Assembly (NCBI GenBank): GCA_031270015.1
Contig: JAISYH010000040.1
Coordinates: 1-57,051, forward strand
Origin: Burkholderiales bacterium
GTDB taxonomy: Bacteria; Pseudomonadota; Gammaproteobacteria; Burkholderiales; Casimicrobiaceae
Length of the DNA stretch: 57,051 bases
Direction of reading: 5' to 3'
Below the pieces are notes generated by a model. The model had not been told where the DNA came from and searched no databases. It saw only the letters and a program-made list of their open reading frames with translations. This document shows positions 1 through 7,423 of the stretch, piece after piece; position 1 is the stretch's first letter, and every line of letters starts with the position of its first letter. The position numbers and the translations under genes were made by a program.

Positions 1-1119
1 GAAAACGAAACCACCCAACAATACCAGATCGATCCGCAAAGCAACCGACTGCTCAAGGTTGAAGGAACGAGTAATCTGGTGACTTACCAGTATGATGAAA
101 CGGGTTCGCTGACGCGCAGAAACGCCGATACCTTTATCTATGATCAAAGAGGACGATTGGTTCAAGCCAACGGAACGACATACAAGATCGACGCGCTGAA
201 TCTAAGAGTTGAGAAACAAGGGCAGGGCGCGGCGACATCGAGCGGCATCCGGCAGTTTGTTTACGACGAACAAGGACACCTGATCGGCGAATACGATGCC
301 GCAACCGGAAACCCGATCATCGAACACGTCTGGCTGAACGACTTGCCGGTGGCAGTGATTAAAAATAGTTCTGTCTTTTATGTGTATCCCGACCACCTCG
401 GTACGCCAAGAGCGATCACCGATGACCAAAACCGGACGGTCTGGTATTGGAACTACGATGAACCGTTCGGCAAGACCGAACCGAATGAGGATCCAAACGG
501 TTTAGGCGATTTTACGTATAACCTGAGATTCCCCGGGCAATACTACGACGCAGAGACGAGATTACATTATAATTGGCACAGAGACTACGACGCTTCAACC
601 GGAAGATATATCCAGAGTGATCCGATTGGGTTGGAAGGGGGGATTAATATTTATGCTTATGTGGAAGGGAATCCAATAATGTTTACTGATCCGTGGGGGC
701 TTTTTACTATCACGGTAGATGATTCTGGAGGAAGAAATGGTTCTACTTATGGAGGTACTATGACCGTCGTTGGAAACAATGGGCAAACAGTGACGGTACC
801 TGTGAGTACGTGGCCGAATCCGACAAATCCAAGCCCAGGAATCCAGCCAGGCGCATACCCAGGTACTTATAGCCCGACAGGGCATCGCGGTAGAACCAAT
901 GGTGTTCGTGTTAACGATGGTAATGCTATACCTACTCTAGGACCTAACCCCGCTCAAAATAATCAGCCTTTTGCAGATGGGATTAATATACACTGTGGAG
1001 ATACTCAAACCAATCGAGGTTCTTCTGGTTGTATTACCATTGATCCGAACTATTGTCAGCAAGTATGGAATGCTCTACAGCCAGGAGAAACTGGTCCTGT
1101 TCAGGTGAATAGACCATGA
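1..1119 (+). CDS. Rhs protein, C-terminal part (5' end outside window), with an L,D-transpeptidase-like toxin tip
   Basis: The reading frame is open from base 1, so this is the 3' end of a larger rhs gene; the GTG at 79 is not a credible start. 372 residues are visible. It shows YD-type repeats, then the Rhs-associated core with its two Asp-Pro motifs (DPIG at about 619-630 and DPWG at about 688-699). In Rhs proteins this segment flanks the self-cleavage site that frees the toxin. The variable tip follows (about 700-1116). Its end has the pattern I-H-C-G, nine residues, then S-S-G-C-I, with His codon 991-993 and Cys codon 1030-1032. This resembles the His/Cys active site of L,D-transpeptidase-fold toxins such as the Tlde1 (DUF2778) type, which attack peptidoglycan. 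The stop overlaps the next start (ATGA), as expected for a toxin/immunity pair. Rhs identity is firm; the enzyme class of the tip is inferred from the motif. Confidence 0.88.
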   Translation, partial: ENETTQQYQIDPQSNRLLKVEGTSNLVTYQYDETGSLTRRNADTFIYDQRGRLVQANGTTYKIDALNLRVEKQGQGAATSSGIRQFVYDEQGHLIGEYDAATGNPIIEHVWLNDLPVAVIKNSSVFYVYPDHLGTPRAITDDQNRTVWYWNYDEPFGKTEPNEDPNGLGDFTYNLRFPGQYYDAETRLHYNWHRDYDASTGRYIQSDPIGLEGGINIYAYVEGNPIMFTDPWGLFTITVDDSGGRNGSTYGGTMTVVGNNGQTVTVPVSTWPNPTNPSPGIQPGAYPGTYSPTGHRGRTNGVRVNDGNAIPTLGPNPAQNNQPFADGINIHCGDTQTNRGSSGCITIDPNYCQQVWNALQPGETGPVQVNRP

Positions 1120-1553
1120 CCAGAAAAATTCTAATGTTTTTGTTCATTTTAATAATTCCTCTGGGGTGTGCTTCGGTGAATACTGTGAGTTGCTCCAATA
1201 GTTCAGATAAGTTAAATTGTTTAAAGGCTAATTTTCATAGTTTATACCATAATAACTACACAGAATTTTGGTCGATTTTGCATAAAAGCGCTGATGAGGT
1301 AAAACAATGCGCCTCAAGCACCAAAACAGCGCAGTTTCTTGGCTTGGTGGCTATTCAGTCTAATAATGCAGAGTTTAATGAGTTTTTTTCTGATATTGTC
1401 GAAGAGTTATGTGTGAGCTCACCTACTTGTTTTTGTACAGGGGTTTCCCATCTGTCTGATGAAAACCAACAGATGCTTAGAATCATGTTAGATACCCCGC
1501 TTTTTTTTGACAAAAAGTCTTTAGAAAAGGCAAGATGCTTAACTAACAAATGA
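1116..1553 (+). CDS. Putative immunity lipoprotein for the upstream Rhs tip
   Basis: 145 residues. The N-terminus is a hydrophobic signal peptide ending in PLGC, so it is probably lipidated and exported. The mature part has several Cys residues and no family I recognise. It overlaps the rhs stop by four bases (ATGA), and its own stop overlaps the ATG of the next rhs fragment at 1550, so the three genes look translationally coupled. A periplasmic location fits an upstream toxin that acts on the cell wall. The immunity role is inferred from position, size and export signal. The gene is AT-rich compared with the housekeeping part of the window, which suggests horizontal acquisition. Confidence 0.65.
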   Translation: MTRKILMFLFILIIPLGCASVNTVSCSNSSDKLNCLKANFHSLYHNNYTEFWSILHKSADEVKQCASSTKTAQFLGLVAIQSNNAEFNEFFSDIVEELCVSSPTCFCTGVSHLSDENQQMLRIMLDTPLFFDKKSLEKARCLTNK

Positions 1554-2359
1554 GGGTACAACACATCAACATCACCCAAGAACTGACGGGGGCGAACACG
1601 AGCAACGCGAATCCGAGCGCGATTAAAGCCCATTACCTGATGGGCGGGATCGATGAAGTGTTTGCCAGACAAACCGAAAGCCAAACGCTCAATTACCTGA
1701 TCGACGCGCAACAATCGAGCGTCAGACTGACCGACAACGCCGGAAATAAAGTCGTGGACTACACTTATACCGCGTATGGCGACATGACAGCGGACGCAAC
1801 CATCGACAATCCGTTCCAGTACACCGGCAGAGAAAACGACAATACGGGACTTTACTACTACCGAGCAAGATACTACTTACCCAAATACCAGAGATTCATC
1901 AGTGAGGATCCGATAGGGTTAAACGGTGGGATTAATGTTTATGGGTATGTGGAAGGGAATCCGGTGAGTTTTATTGATCCGATGGGGTTGGCAACGCATC
2001 GTTGTAGGAAACCTCTTGATTCTTTGCCCGGGGAGGGAGAGCGTAACGGTCCAGATATTCCGGGTAATCCTCTTTATCATCAGTATTCTTGTGTTGTTCG
2101 TGATGGGAAAGAAATATGTGGAGGACAAGACCGATCAGGAAAAAATCCTTTATGGGGTCCGGGTAAACCAAGTGATGATAGTATGGATAAAGGAGTATGC
2201 AAGGAAAAACAACCGGATAACGATTGCTTTGAGCAATGTATGATTGATGAATGGGCTAAGCCGCGTCCGCCCTATGGAATTCCTTTCGGTACAGATTGTC
2301 AAGAATACGATAATGATACTAATGCTTACTGTAGAAAACAGTGTAATATCAAAAAATAA
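1550..2359 (+). CDS. Orphan Rhs core fragment with Cys-rich C-terminal toxin tip
   Basis: 269 residues. After about 14 residues of unrelated lead-in, the protein enters Rhs core sequence (HYLMGGIDEVFAR onward) and carries DPIGL-N-GG-IN through DPMGL (about 1906-1986). A new tip of about 123 residues follows. The tip contains about ten Cys and short motifs such as GKNPLWGPGKPSDD and GTDCQEYDNDTNAYC. I have seen this style of Rhs tip but cannot give it a function. The ATG at 1550 overlaps the preceding stop, so it could be translated. It lacks the large N-terminal Rhs shell and would need recombination onto the full-length gene to be delivered. This is a typical displaced or orphan rhs tip. Confidence 0.75.
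   Translation: MRVQHINITQELTGANTSNANPSAIKAHYLMGGIDEVFARQTESQTLNYLIDAQQSSVRLTDNAGNKVVDYTYTAYGDMTADATIDNPFQYTGRENDNTGLYYYRARYYLPKYQRFISEDPIGLNGGINVYGYVEGNPVSFIDPMGLATHRCRKPLDSLPGEGERNGPDIPGNPLYHQYSCVVRDGKEICGGQDRSGKNPLWGPGKPSDDSMDKGVCKEKQPDNDCFEQCMIDEWAKPRPPYGIPFGTDCQEYDNDTNAYCRKQCNIKK
1594..1918 (+). repeat. Rhs core repeat, copy A (direct repeat with 4320-4644)
   Basis: This segment of about 325 bp is nearly identical to 4320-4644 in the same orientation; I count about 14 differences by eye. It encodes the end of the Rhs core up to the DPIG motif. Such repeats are the substrate for homologous recombination that swaps toxin tips onto the intact rhs gene. Confidence 0.9.
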
Positions 2360-2409
2360 ATTATTTGTCTACTTTACTAGCGCATATAAACATAGAGGAC
2401 ATATTCTCA

Positions 2410-2916
2410 ATGAGGCTGATAGAAAAATTATTCGTGGCAATTCTAGTATCTATCCCTATTTTTGCAACGATCTCTTTTTTTCTATGTTGGGATATAGAAA
2501 ACTTCTGGGGACGCCTGTTGGTTAGCTTTCTTCCCATTTCCATCCTTATTGCTTTAAGCGCATTAATAGGTAACTTTTGCCAAAAGCGATTAAAGATAAT
2601 TTCAAAATATCTCTGGATTATGTTTTCAATATTGATATTTTTCTTAGTCGTTATTCTTAACATCTATTTTGATTACGAATCTTCGATTGTGGAATGTTAT
2701 ATCATGCTTATTTTAAGCTTTCCTTTCTCATTTATAGCCGTTTTTATTGTTGGAAGGATTATGGATATATTAGGAGGTTCGGTGGGGCTTGGTGGCGTTG
2801 TTTGGACTATTATGTTTTGGACACCTCTTTTTTTAGCGGGCTACTTCCAATGGTTCATATTGTTACCCAATCTCTTGTTTAAAATGAAACCCTTGCATCG
2901 CTATATCAAAGAATAA
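2410..2916 (+). CDS. Polytopic membrane protein, probable immunity protein for the 1550-2359 tip
   Basis: 168 residues from the ATG at 2410, chosen because the frame upstream offers only a TTG (2365) and because MRLIEKLFVAILVS begins a membrane segment. About four to five hydrophobic helices are visible (near residues 7-25, 35-55, 65-85, 95-115 and 125-150). It is strongly AT-rich and has no recognisable family. It lies directly behind an Rhs tip, the usual place for immunity genes. An inner-membrane immunity protein would suit a toxin that targets the membrane or periplasm. The function is inferred from context only. Confidence 0.55.
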   Translation: MRLIEKLFVAILVSIPIFATISFFLCWDIENFWGRLLVSFLPISILIALSALIGNFCQKRLKIISKYLWIMFSILIFFLVVILNIYFDYESSIVECYIMLILSFPFSFIAVFIVGRIMDILGGSVGLGGVVWTIMFWTPLFLAGYFQWFILLPNLLFKMKPLHRYIKE

Positions 2917-2955
2917 GTGCTTTGAAATGTTTGTCAGAAAACAAACCTACGCTGA

Positions 2956-3382
2956 TGGGGCGACAAAATTTACGGGTATGTGGGAGGGAATCCGGTGATG
3001 CTTACGGATCCGATGGGATTACAAACGTTTTCCCCAGACCCTTGTTCCTTATTTGGATACTGTGGACCAGTTCCACCACCACCTGCACCCAAGAAAACAT
3101 TTTGTTGCGATGAGGAAGCAGTGAAGATTTGTAAAGAAATCCTTGATGATGCAGGTCCAGATTGTGGTGAATGTCTTTCAGCTTTAGGAAGAAAGGGGGG
3201 GGAAACCACCTAAGCCTATTCCTACTCCGAAGCCTACATCCTCTATATCTCTTCCTAAAGATGCCCCAGTTAAAAAGTGCGGAATGTGTGCTGGTGGAAT
3301 GGCTGCCGCAATGGTTTGTTATAATAATGCATGTGGCTTCAGAGAGGACTGTTCACCTCCTGATGATTGCCAACAAGATTAA
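2956..3382 (+). pseudogene. Rhs tip remnant, Cys-rich, frameshifted in a G8 run
   Basis: A stop-free frame begins at 2956 without a proper start. It contains only the last piece of the Rhs core (YGYVGGNPVMLTDPMGL, 2971-3021) and then a tip. The frame ends at a TAA at 3211-3213, just after eight G residues (3195-3202). If one G is removed, the frame continues through KPPKPIPTPKPTSS and a Cys-rich segment to a stop at 3380-3382, five bases before the next ATG. The continuation is clearly coding in style (Pro-rich linker, then Cys pairs such as CGMC). The gene is therefore broken by a one-base expansion, or it is switched by slippage. The tip function is unknown. Confidence 0.7.
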
Positions 3383-3386
3383 CGGT

Positions 3387-3800
3387 ATGAAAAAAATAGT
3401 ATTATCGTTGTATCCAGTATTATTTCTAGATATTTTTTTAGAAGTTATACTCTCTTTCTATCATTTAGAGAACAGACACATTTCGATGTTTATTATCGTT
3501 TTGTTGGTATGCTTTTCAGCTTATAGGGGAGCATATATATATAATAGTAAAATTAAGGGATACTTTATTGCCTTGCTGTATTATTTTTTATGGAGAATTT
3601 TTGTTGCTGTATTTTTGATGGATTTTATTTTTTATAATTCGGATTTATTGAGCGAAGAGAACTTAAAATATCCCTTTTTATATTATGTCTTTGGTGGGGT
3701 GTTATTGGTGTTTCTTACTTGTTTGGTTATATTGTGTGTTACGTTTCCGTTTACATGGTTGGGGAAGAGGAGGAAGGAAAAGATGATCAAATATGATTAG
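3387..3800 (+). CDS. Polytopic membrane protein, probable immunity protein for the frameshifted tip
   Basis: 137 residues starting MKKIVLSLYPVLFLDIFLEV. I chose the ATG at 3387 because it begins the hydrophobic protein and sits four bases after the restored toxin stop; the longer upstream frame is a shadow of the toxin. Four hydrophobic segments are visible, with a basic C-terminal tail (WLGKRRKEKMIKYD). It is very AT-rich. No family is recognised. Position and size suggest an immunity protein in the inner membrane. Confidence 0.5.
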   Translation: MKKIVLSLYPVLFLDIFLEVILSFYHLENRHISMFIIVLLVCFSAYRGAYIYNSKIKGYFIALLYYFLWRIFVAVFLMDFIFYNSDLLSEENLKYPFLYYVFGGVLLVFLTCLVILCVTFPFTWLGKRRKEKMIKYD

Positions 3801-3819
3801 AGGTGGTTTCCTTCATTAG

Positions 3820-3942
3820 TACAAAAATATTCCGGAGTTAGGTGGATTCTCCAATAGAAGGCATAGTCTACGAATTTTCGTGGTACAACGCCCGCCTGAT
3901 GGTAATTTAAGATCGCTGGGACAAAATAGGACTAAAAGATGA
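3820..3942 (+). pseudogene. 3' tail of a lost Rhs tip
   Basis: A stop-free frame without a start runs from 3820 to a TGA at 3940-3942. That TGA overlaps the ATG of the next gene (ATGA), exactly as in the first toxin/immunity pair. The roughly 40 encoded residues are basic and coding-like (for example LRIFVVQRPPDGNLRSLG). I read it as the last piece of a toxin tip whose front part has been deleted, leaving its immunity gene behind. This rests on the overlap and on context; the frame alone is too short to prove it. Confidence 0.4.
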
Positions 3943-4382
3943 AATATTTTATATATTGTTTATTGTGCTCCGTTGTGTTCTTATTTGTGGGTTGGTATAT
4001 AGGGTATGATCAAGGAGTAATGAATCAAGTTTATTACGATGCTCCGGCAAAGGCAGTGCTTTTACAAAAAGCATTAAAAGATGATGGAACAGTGGACGAT
4101 AGAATAATAATAGTTTTATTATTTAGGCAAAAATGTATATTAAGCTACAAAGAAGATTTTGCCAGCGAGATATCTGTTTACCATCCAGTTCATGAGGAAG
4201 TCAGGCATTACTATGAATTAAAAATCAAAGAAGTTTGCGGAGATGATGGGTGTACATGCGATCCGGAACAACTCGACAAACAGATCAAACGGTTTGCAAG
4301 AGCTAACAGGGATAAACATGAACACGAGCAACGCGAATCCGAGCGCGATCAAAGCCCATTATCTGATGGGCGGGATCGATGA
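3939..4382 (+). CDS. Immunity-like membrane-anchored protein with a chimeric C-terminus
   Basis: 147 residues. It begins with one hydrophobic segment (about residues 4-22, possibly a signal anchor), followed by a hydrophilic domain that would face the periplasm. From about 4317 the frame runs out of phase through the Rhs core repeat that begins at 4320, so the last 20 or so residues (rich in Glu, Arg and Asp) are not native. The true 3' end was probably replaced when the downstream rhs copy recombined in. It is the likely immunity partner of the lost tip at 3820-3942. Confidence 0.5.
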   Translation: MKYFIYCLLCSVVFLFVGWYIGYDQGVMNQVYYDAPAKAVLLQKALKDDGTVDDRIIIVLLFRQKCILSYKEDFASEISVYHPVHEEVRHYYELKIKEVCGDDGCTCDPEQLDKQIKRFARANRDKHEHEQRESERDQSPLSDGRDR

Positions 4383-5059
4383 AGTGTTTGCCAGACAAAC
4401 CGAAAGCCAAACGCTCAATTACCTGATCGACGCGCAGCAATCGAGCGTCAGACTGACCGACAACGCCGGAAATAAAGTCGTGGACTACACCTATACCGCG
4501 TATGGCGACACGACAGCAGACGCAACCATCGACAATCCGTTCCAATATACCGGCAGAGAAAACGACCAAACGGGGCTTTATTACTACCGAGCAAGATACT
4601 ACTCACCCAAATACCAGAGATTCATCAGTGAGGATCCGATTGGATTGGCAGGGGGGGCTCAACTTATATACCTATGTATACGGAGATCCTTTAACATATA
4701 TAGATCCAATGGGATTAGCAAGAGTATGTAAAAGACCTCTTGGACAAGGGAACACCTCTTCAGGGATAGAGTTTGGAGGAAGAGATTTTGGTAGATTTAG
4801 TCCATTCCGACACGATCAAATTTTTTATGATGATGGATCGAATATGGGATATTTCGCTGAAGGAATATTGCCAGACGCTCCTGGAAATAGAGGTCAATAT
4901 AGGGATTGTCGCTATCTCGGACCTGACGATGAAGTGAGAGCGGCAGTAGATTATTTAGGTCCAAGATATACACCGGAAACTTATAATCCTCTTGGGAATA
5001 ATTGCCAAGACTTTATTAGAGATGTTGAAAACACAATAAATCCAATACCGGAGTATTAA
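4318..5059 (+). pseudogene. Orphan Rhs core plus papain-like toxin tip, frameshifted in a G7 run
   Basis: Rhs core sequence starts about 4320; the in-frame ATG at 4318 is a possible start. It is readable to the DPIGLAGG motif, where seven G residues (4651-4657) shift the frame; the unshifted frame stops at 4729-4731. With six Gs the protein continues as GLAGGLNLYTYVYGDP, then DPMGL and a tip of about 113 residues ending at 5057-5059. The tip contains RHDQIFYDDGSNMGYF and, near the end, YNPLGNNCQDFIRDV. A His near an aromatic/Asp stretch followed by an Asn-Cys motif resembles permuted papain-like (NlpC/P60, LRAT-type) folds. The catalytic class is an inference. The following gene encodes a lipoprotein, which fits a periplasmic target. 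Confidence 0.7.
4320..4644 (+). repeat. Rhs core repeat, copy B (direct repeat with 1594-1918)
   Basis: Second copy of the roughly 325 bp core segment, about 96 percent identical by eye count. The homology begins near the related words CAAGAACTGACGGGG (1578) and CAAGAGCTAACAGGG (4297), so the join with the upstream immunity gene lies around 4297-4320. Recombination between the copies would delete 1919-4319, including two immunity genes. Confidence 0.9.
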
Positions 5060-5069
5060 TGGAGCCGAA

Positions 5070-5633
5070 ATGAAATTACCTAATTTTATCTACCTAAGCG
5101 CTATTCTTGCGGTAAGCTTTTTATGTTTTGGCTGCGCTGCGACAACTGAAACAAAGAGAAAAACAGGGAATGCAATCTTATTTAAGCAGGAAGTTATTTT
5201 TTCTGACGGAAAGGAGATCGTTTTTTCTTTTAAGCCAGAAGAATATTGGCGATATCTTATTTTCTTTACTGATTTCGATTACAAAGATGGTCATTATCGA
5301 TTTTCTGATGATTTCTCATATACGCTAACCTGTAGTAGCGCGCTGCAAGAAGTGATAGGCAAGACTTGCTTAAGTTATGAAAAAGTTTTTTCTCAAGAGG
5401 AGGTTTTGCTCAAGCTGTCGGATGTGGACGAAAAAAAGAGGCAATCTAATTTAAGGTATTTTTTTTCGCTTCATGGTTATCCTTTAATGGTAGTTCCTAT
5501 CACGGATAAAGGCGATTGGTGGTCAGGAGGTTTTGATGATGTTGGTCGAGAGTATCATTGCCTCTTAAAGATTCGCATGGGGAAAAACGATTTTCTAAAT
5601 GCCAAACTTGTTGTAAAGCGAGATCATCATTGA
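5070..5633 (+). CDS. Putative immunity lipoprotein for the papain-like Rhs tip
   Basis: 187 residues. A signal peptide (MKLPNFIYLSAILAVSFLCF) ends in FGC, suggesting a lipoprotein, although the lipobox is not ideal. The mature part is soluble, rich in Phe, Tyr and Lys, and unknown to me. It starts ten bases after the tip stop and closes the array. The AT-rich composition differs from dedA just downstream. Export fits protection against a toxin working in the periplasm. The function is inferred from context. Confidence 0.55.
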   Translation: MKLPNFIYLSAILAVSFLCFGCAATTETKRKTGNAILFKQEVIFSDGKEIVFSFKPEEYWRYLIFFTDFDYKDGHYRFSDDFSYTLTCSSALQEVIGKTCLSYEKVFSQEEVLLKLSDVDEKKRQSNLRYFFSLHGYPLMVVPITDKGDWWSGGFDDVGREYHCLLKIRMGKNDFLNAKLVVKRDHH

Positions 5634-5760
5634 AGCCTATAGCAAAACTACACCTATGGTTCATAGAGTAGAGCTCAATCCAATGCGGATATTGATAAAG
5701 GAAATGCCAAAATGAAGGAATAGTAGTCGCGCTTGACCGGCTTGTATTTATAGCGAGAGT

Positions 5761-6411
5761 TTATTTTGTTTCGGGCAGGTTTTTATTTCTTCGTTCTTTG
5801 AAATACGTCACGATAATGGGTATAATGGAAACGAAAACGATACCGATCACGAAGAACGACAGATTATCTTTAATGAACGGAATATTGCCGAAGAAGTAAC
5901 CCAAATAGACCAAAGAACAAACCCACAGCGTTCCACCGACGATGTTAAATATGAGAAAACGCGGATAAGGCATAGCGACGACGCCAGCAAGAAATGGCGC
6001 GAAAGTTCGGACAATGGGGACGAAACGCGCGATGATGATCGTTGCGCTGCCATATTTATCGTAGAACATTTGTGTTCTGTAGAGATAAGCGCGTTTGAAA
6101 AAACGCGAATCACGCCAAGTATAAACTTTTTCACCTATTTTTCGTCCGATCATATAATTGACCGAGTCGCCGAGAACCGCTGCGCCTACTAAGAGGATAA
6201 CGACAATGTGCGCGTTGAGTGTCGTCGCCGCTGCTAACGTACCGGCGATAAAAAGTAACGAGTCGCCGGGGAGAAAAGGAAAGATCACTAGTCCAGTTTC
6301 GACAAAAATAACGGCGAATAATAATGCGTAAACCAATTCTCCATATTGCGCGACAAAGATCGCCAGCGTATCGTCAAGCGTCAAAAAGGCATAAATCAAC
6401 GTAGTGATCAT
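5761..6411 (-). CDS. DedA family membrane protein
   Basis: 216 residues with about five hydrophobic segments. Family features seen: an acidic residue in VFVETG (E39), FPFLPGD (44-50), GDSVNYMIGRKIG (81-93) and RFVPIVRTFAPFLAG (129-143). The last is the conserved Arg/Pro signature of DedA/VTT proteins. These inner-membrane proteins support envelope integrity, and members have been linked to flipping of lipid carriers such as undecaprenyl phosphate. It lies 28 bp after secF on the same strand and may be co-transcribed with it. Confident as to family; the exact substrate cannot be told from sequence. Confidence 0.93.
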   Translation of the reverse strand: MITTLIYAFLTLDDTLAIFVAQYGELVYALLFAVIFVETGLVIFPFLPGDSLLFIAGTLAAATTLNAHIVVILLVGAAVLGDSVNYMIGRKIGEKVYTWRDSRFFKRAYLYRTQMFYDKYGSATIIIARFVPIVRTFAPFLAGVVAMPYPRFLIFNIVGGTLWVCSLVYLGYFFGNIPFIKDNLSFFVIGIVFVSIIPIIVTYFKERRNKNLPETK

Positions 6412-6439
6412 ATCGCGACATTAATAAGGGCGACGACGA

Positions 6440-7381
6440 TTAAGGTAATATTTTTTGCTCTTCGAGTGTATTCTTGGGACGTTCTGGTTTGACCAGATTC
6501 TCGCGGGATACACCGAGCCACATCGCCAGAGGCGCCATGACCAATACCGAAGAATAAATACCGAACATGATGCCGATCGTCAACGCCATCGCAAAATAAT
6601 GCAATGCTTCGCCGCCGAAAATCAACATGGACAGCACCATCAATTGCGTCGATAAGTGCGTGATGACAGTACGCGAAATCGTACTGGTAATCGCGCTGTC
6701 GATCACATGCGGCACGCTGGCTTTGCGCATCTTGCGGAAATTTTCTCTAATTCGGTCGGCGATAATCACCGATTCATTAACCGAATAACCTAATACCGCC
6801 AACACCGCTGCGAGCACTGGCAATGTAAATTCCCATTGAAAGAACGCGAAAAAGCCAAGAATGATAATGATATCGTGCAGATTGGCGATGATGGCGGCGA
6901 CCGCGAAACGCCATTCAAAACGTAAAGATAAGTAAGCGACGATTCCCAGAACGACAAACAACAGAGCCAGAGAACCTTTGTTATATAACTCTTTGCCAAC
7001 CTGAGGTCCAACGGACTCGACCCGTTGTTGCGTCACGTCTGGATTTTTTGTGCGCAACGCCTGCATGACGTCTTCGGAAAGCTGCGCGCTAAAGTCTTCG
7101 TCTCCCGGCAGGCGGATGAGCACATTATGCGCCGAACCAAAAAGTTGCGCCGTATATTCGCCAAGTTGCAATGAATCAACAGCTTCGCGGATTTGCGTCA
7201 GATCGGCAGGCTGCGGGTAATGAACTTCGATCACCGTGCCGCCGCGAAAATCGACACCGAAATTCAATCCTTTATAGGCGAGGAAAAACACAGAAAGGAT
7301 AAAAACGATGACCGAGATGACATTGAACACCTTCGCATGGCGCATGAAGGGAATGTCGCGGGTAAATCGGAAAAACTCCAT
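6440..7381 (-). CDS. secF: Protein translocase subunit SecF
   Basis: 313 residues from the ATG at 7381; the frame extends to a TTG at 7387, but ATG is preferred. SecF partners SecD to complete protein export through SecYEG using the proton gradient. Visible: first membrane helix about residues 20-36, then the conserved GVDFRGGT motif (42-49), a periplasmic domain, and five further helices in the second half with the RND-like stretch LGYSVNESVIIADRIRENF. It directly follows secD, as in most proteobacteria. Confidence 0.97.
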   Translation of the reverse strand: MEFFRFTRDIPFMRHAKVFNVISVIVFILSVFFLAYKGLNFGVDFRGGTVIEVHYPQPADLTQIREAVDSLQLGEYTAQLFGSAHNVLIRLPGDEDFSAQLSEDVMQALRTKNPDVTQQRVESVGPQVGKELYNKGSLALLFVVLGIVAYLSLRFEWRFAVAAIIANLHDIIIILGFFAFFQWEFTLPVLAAVLAVLGYSVNESVIIADRIRENFRKMRKASVPHVIDSAITSTISRTVITHLSTQLMVLSMLIFGGEALHYFAMALTIGIMFGIYSSVLVMAPLAMWLGVSRENLVKPERPKNTLEEQKILP

Positions 7382-7423
7382 AACCAATAATCCTTGAATT
7401 CGTTAGTTTCGTGTTTTTGAACT

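Noticed and set aside
1594..4644. Repeats that could suggest a CRISPR array or IS element
   Set aside because: There are only two copies, each about 325 bp, and both encode Rhs core. No short regularly spaced repeats, no terminal inverted repeats and no transposase were seen anywhere in the window.
5634..5760. Short coding-like frames between the last immunity gene and dedA
   Set aside because: Fewer than 20 codons each and no match to neighbouring tips; not enough to call another remnant.
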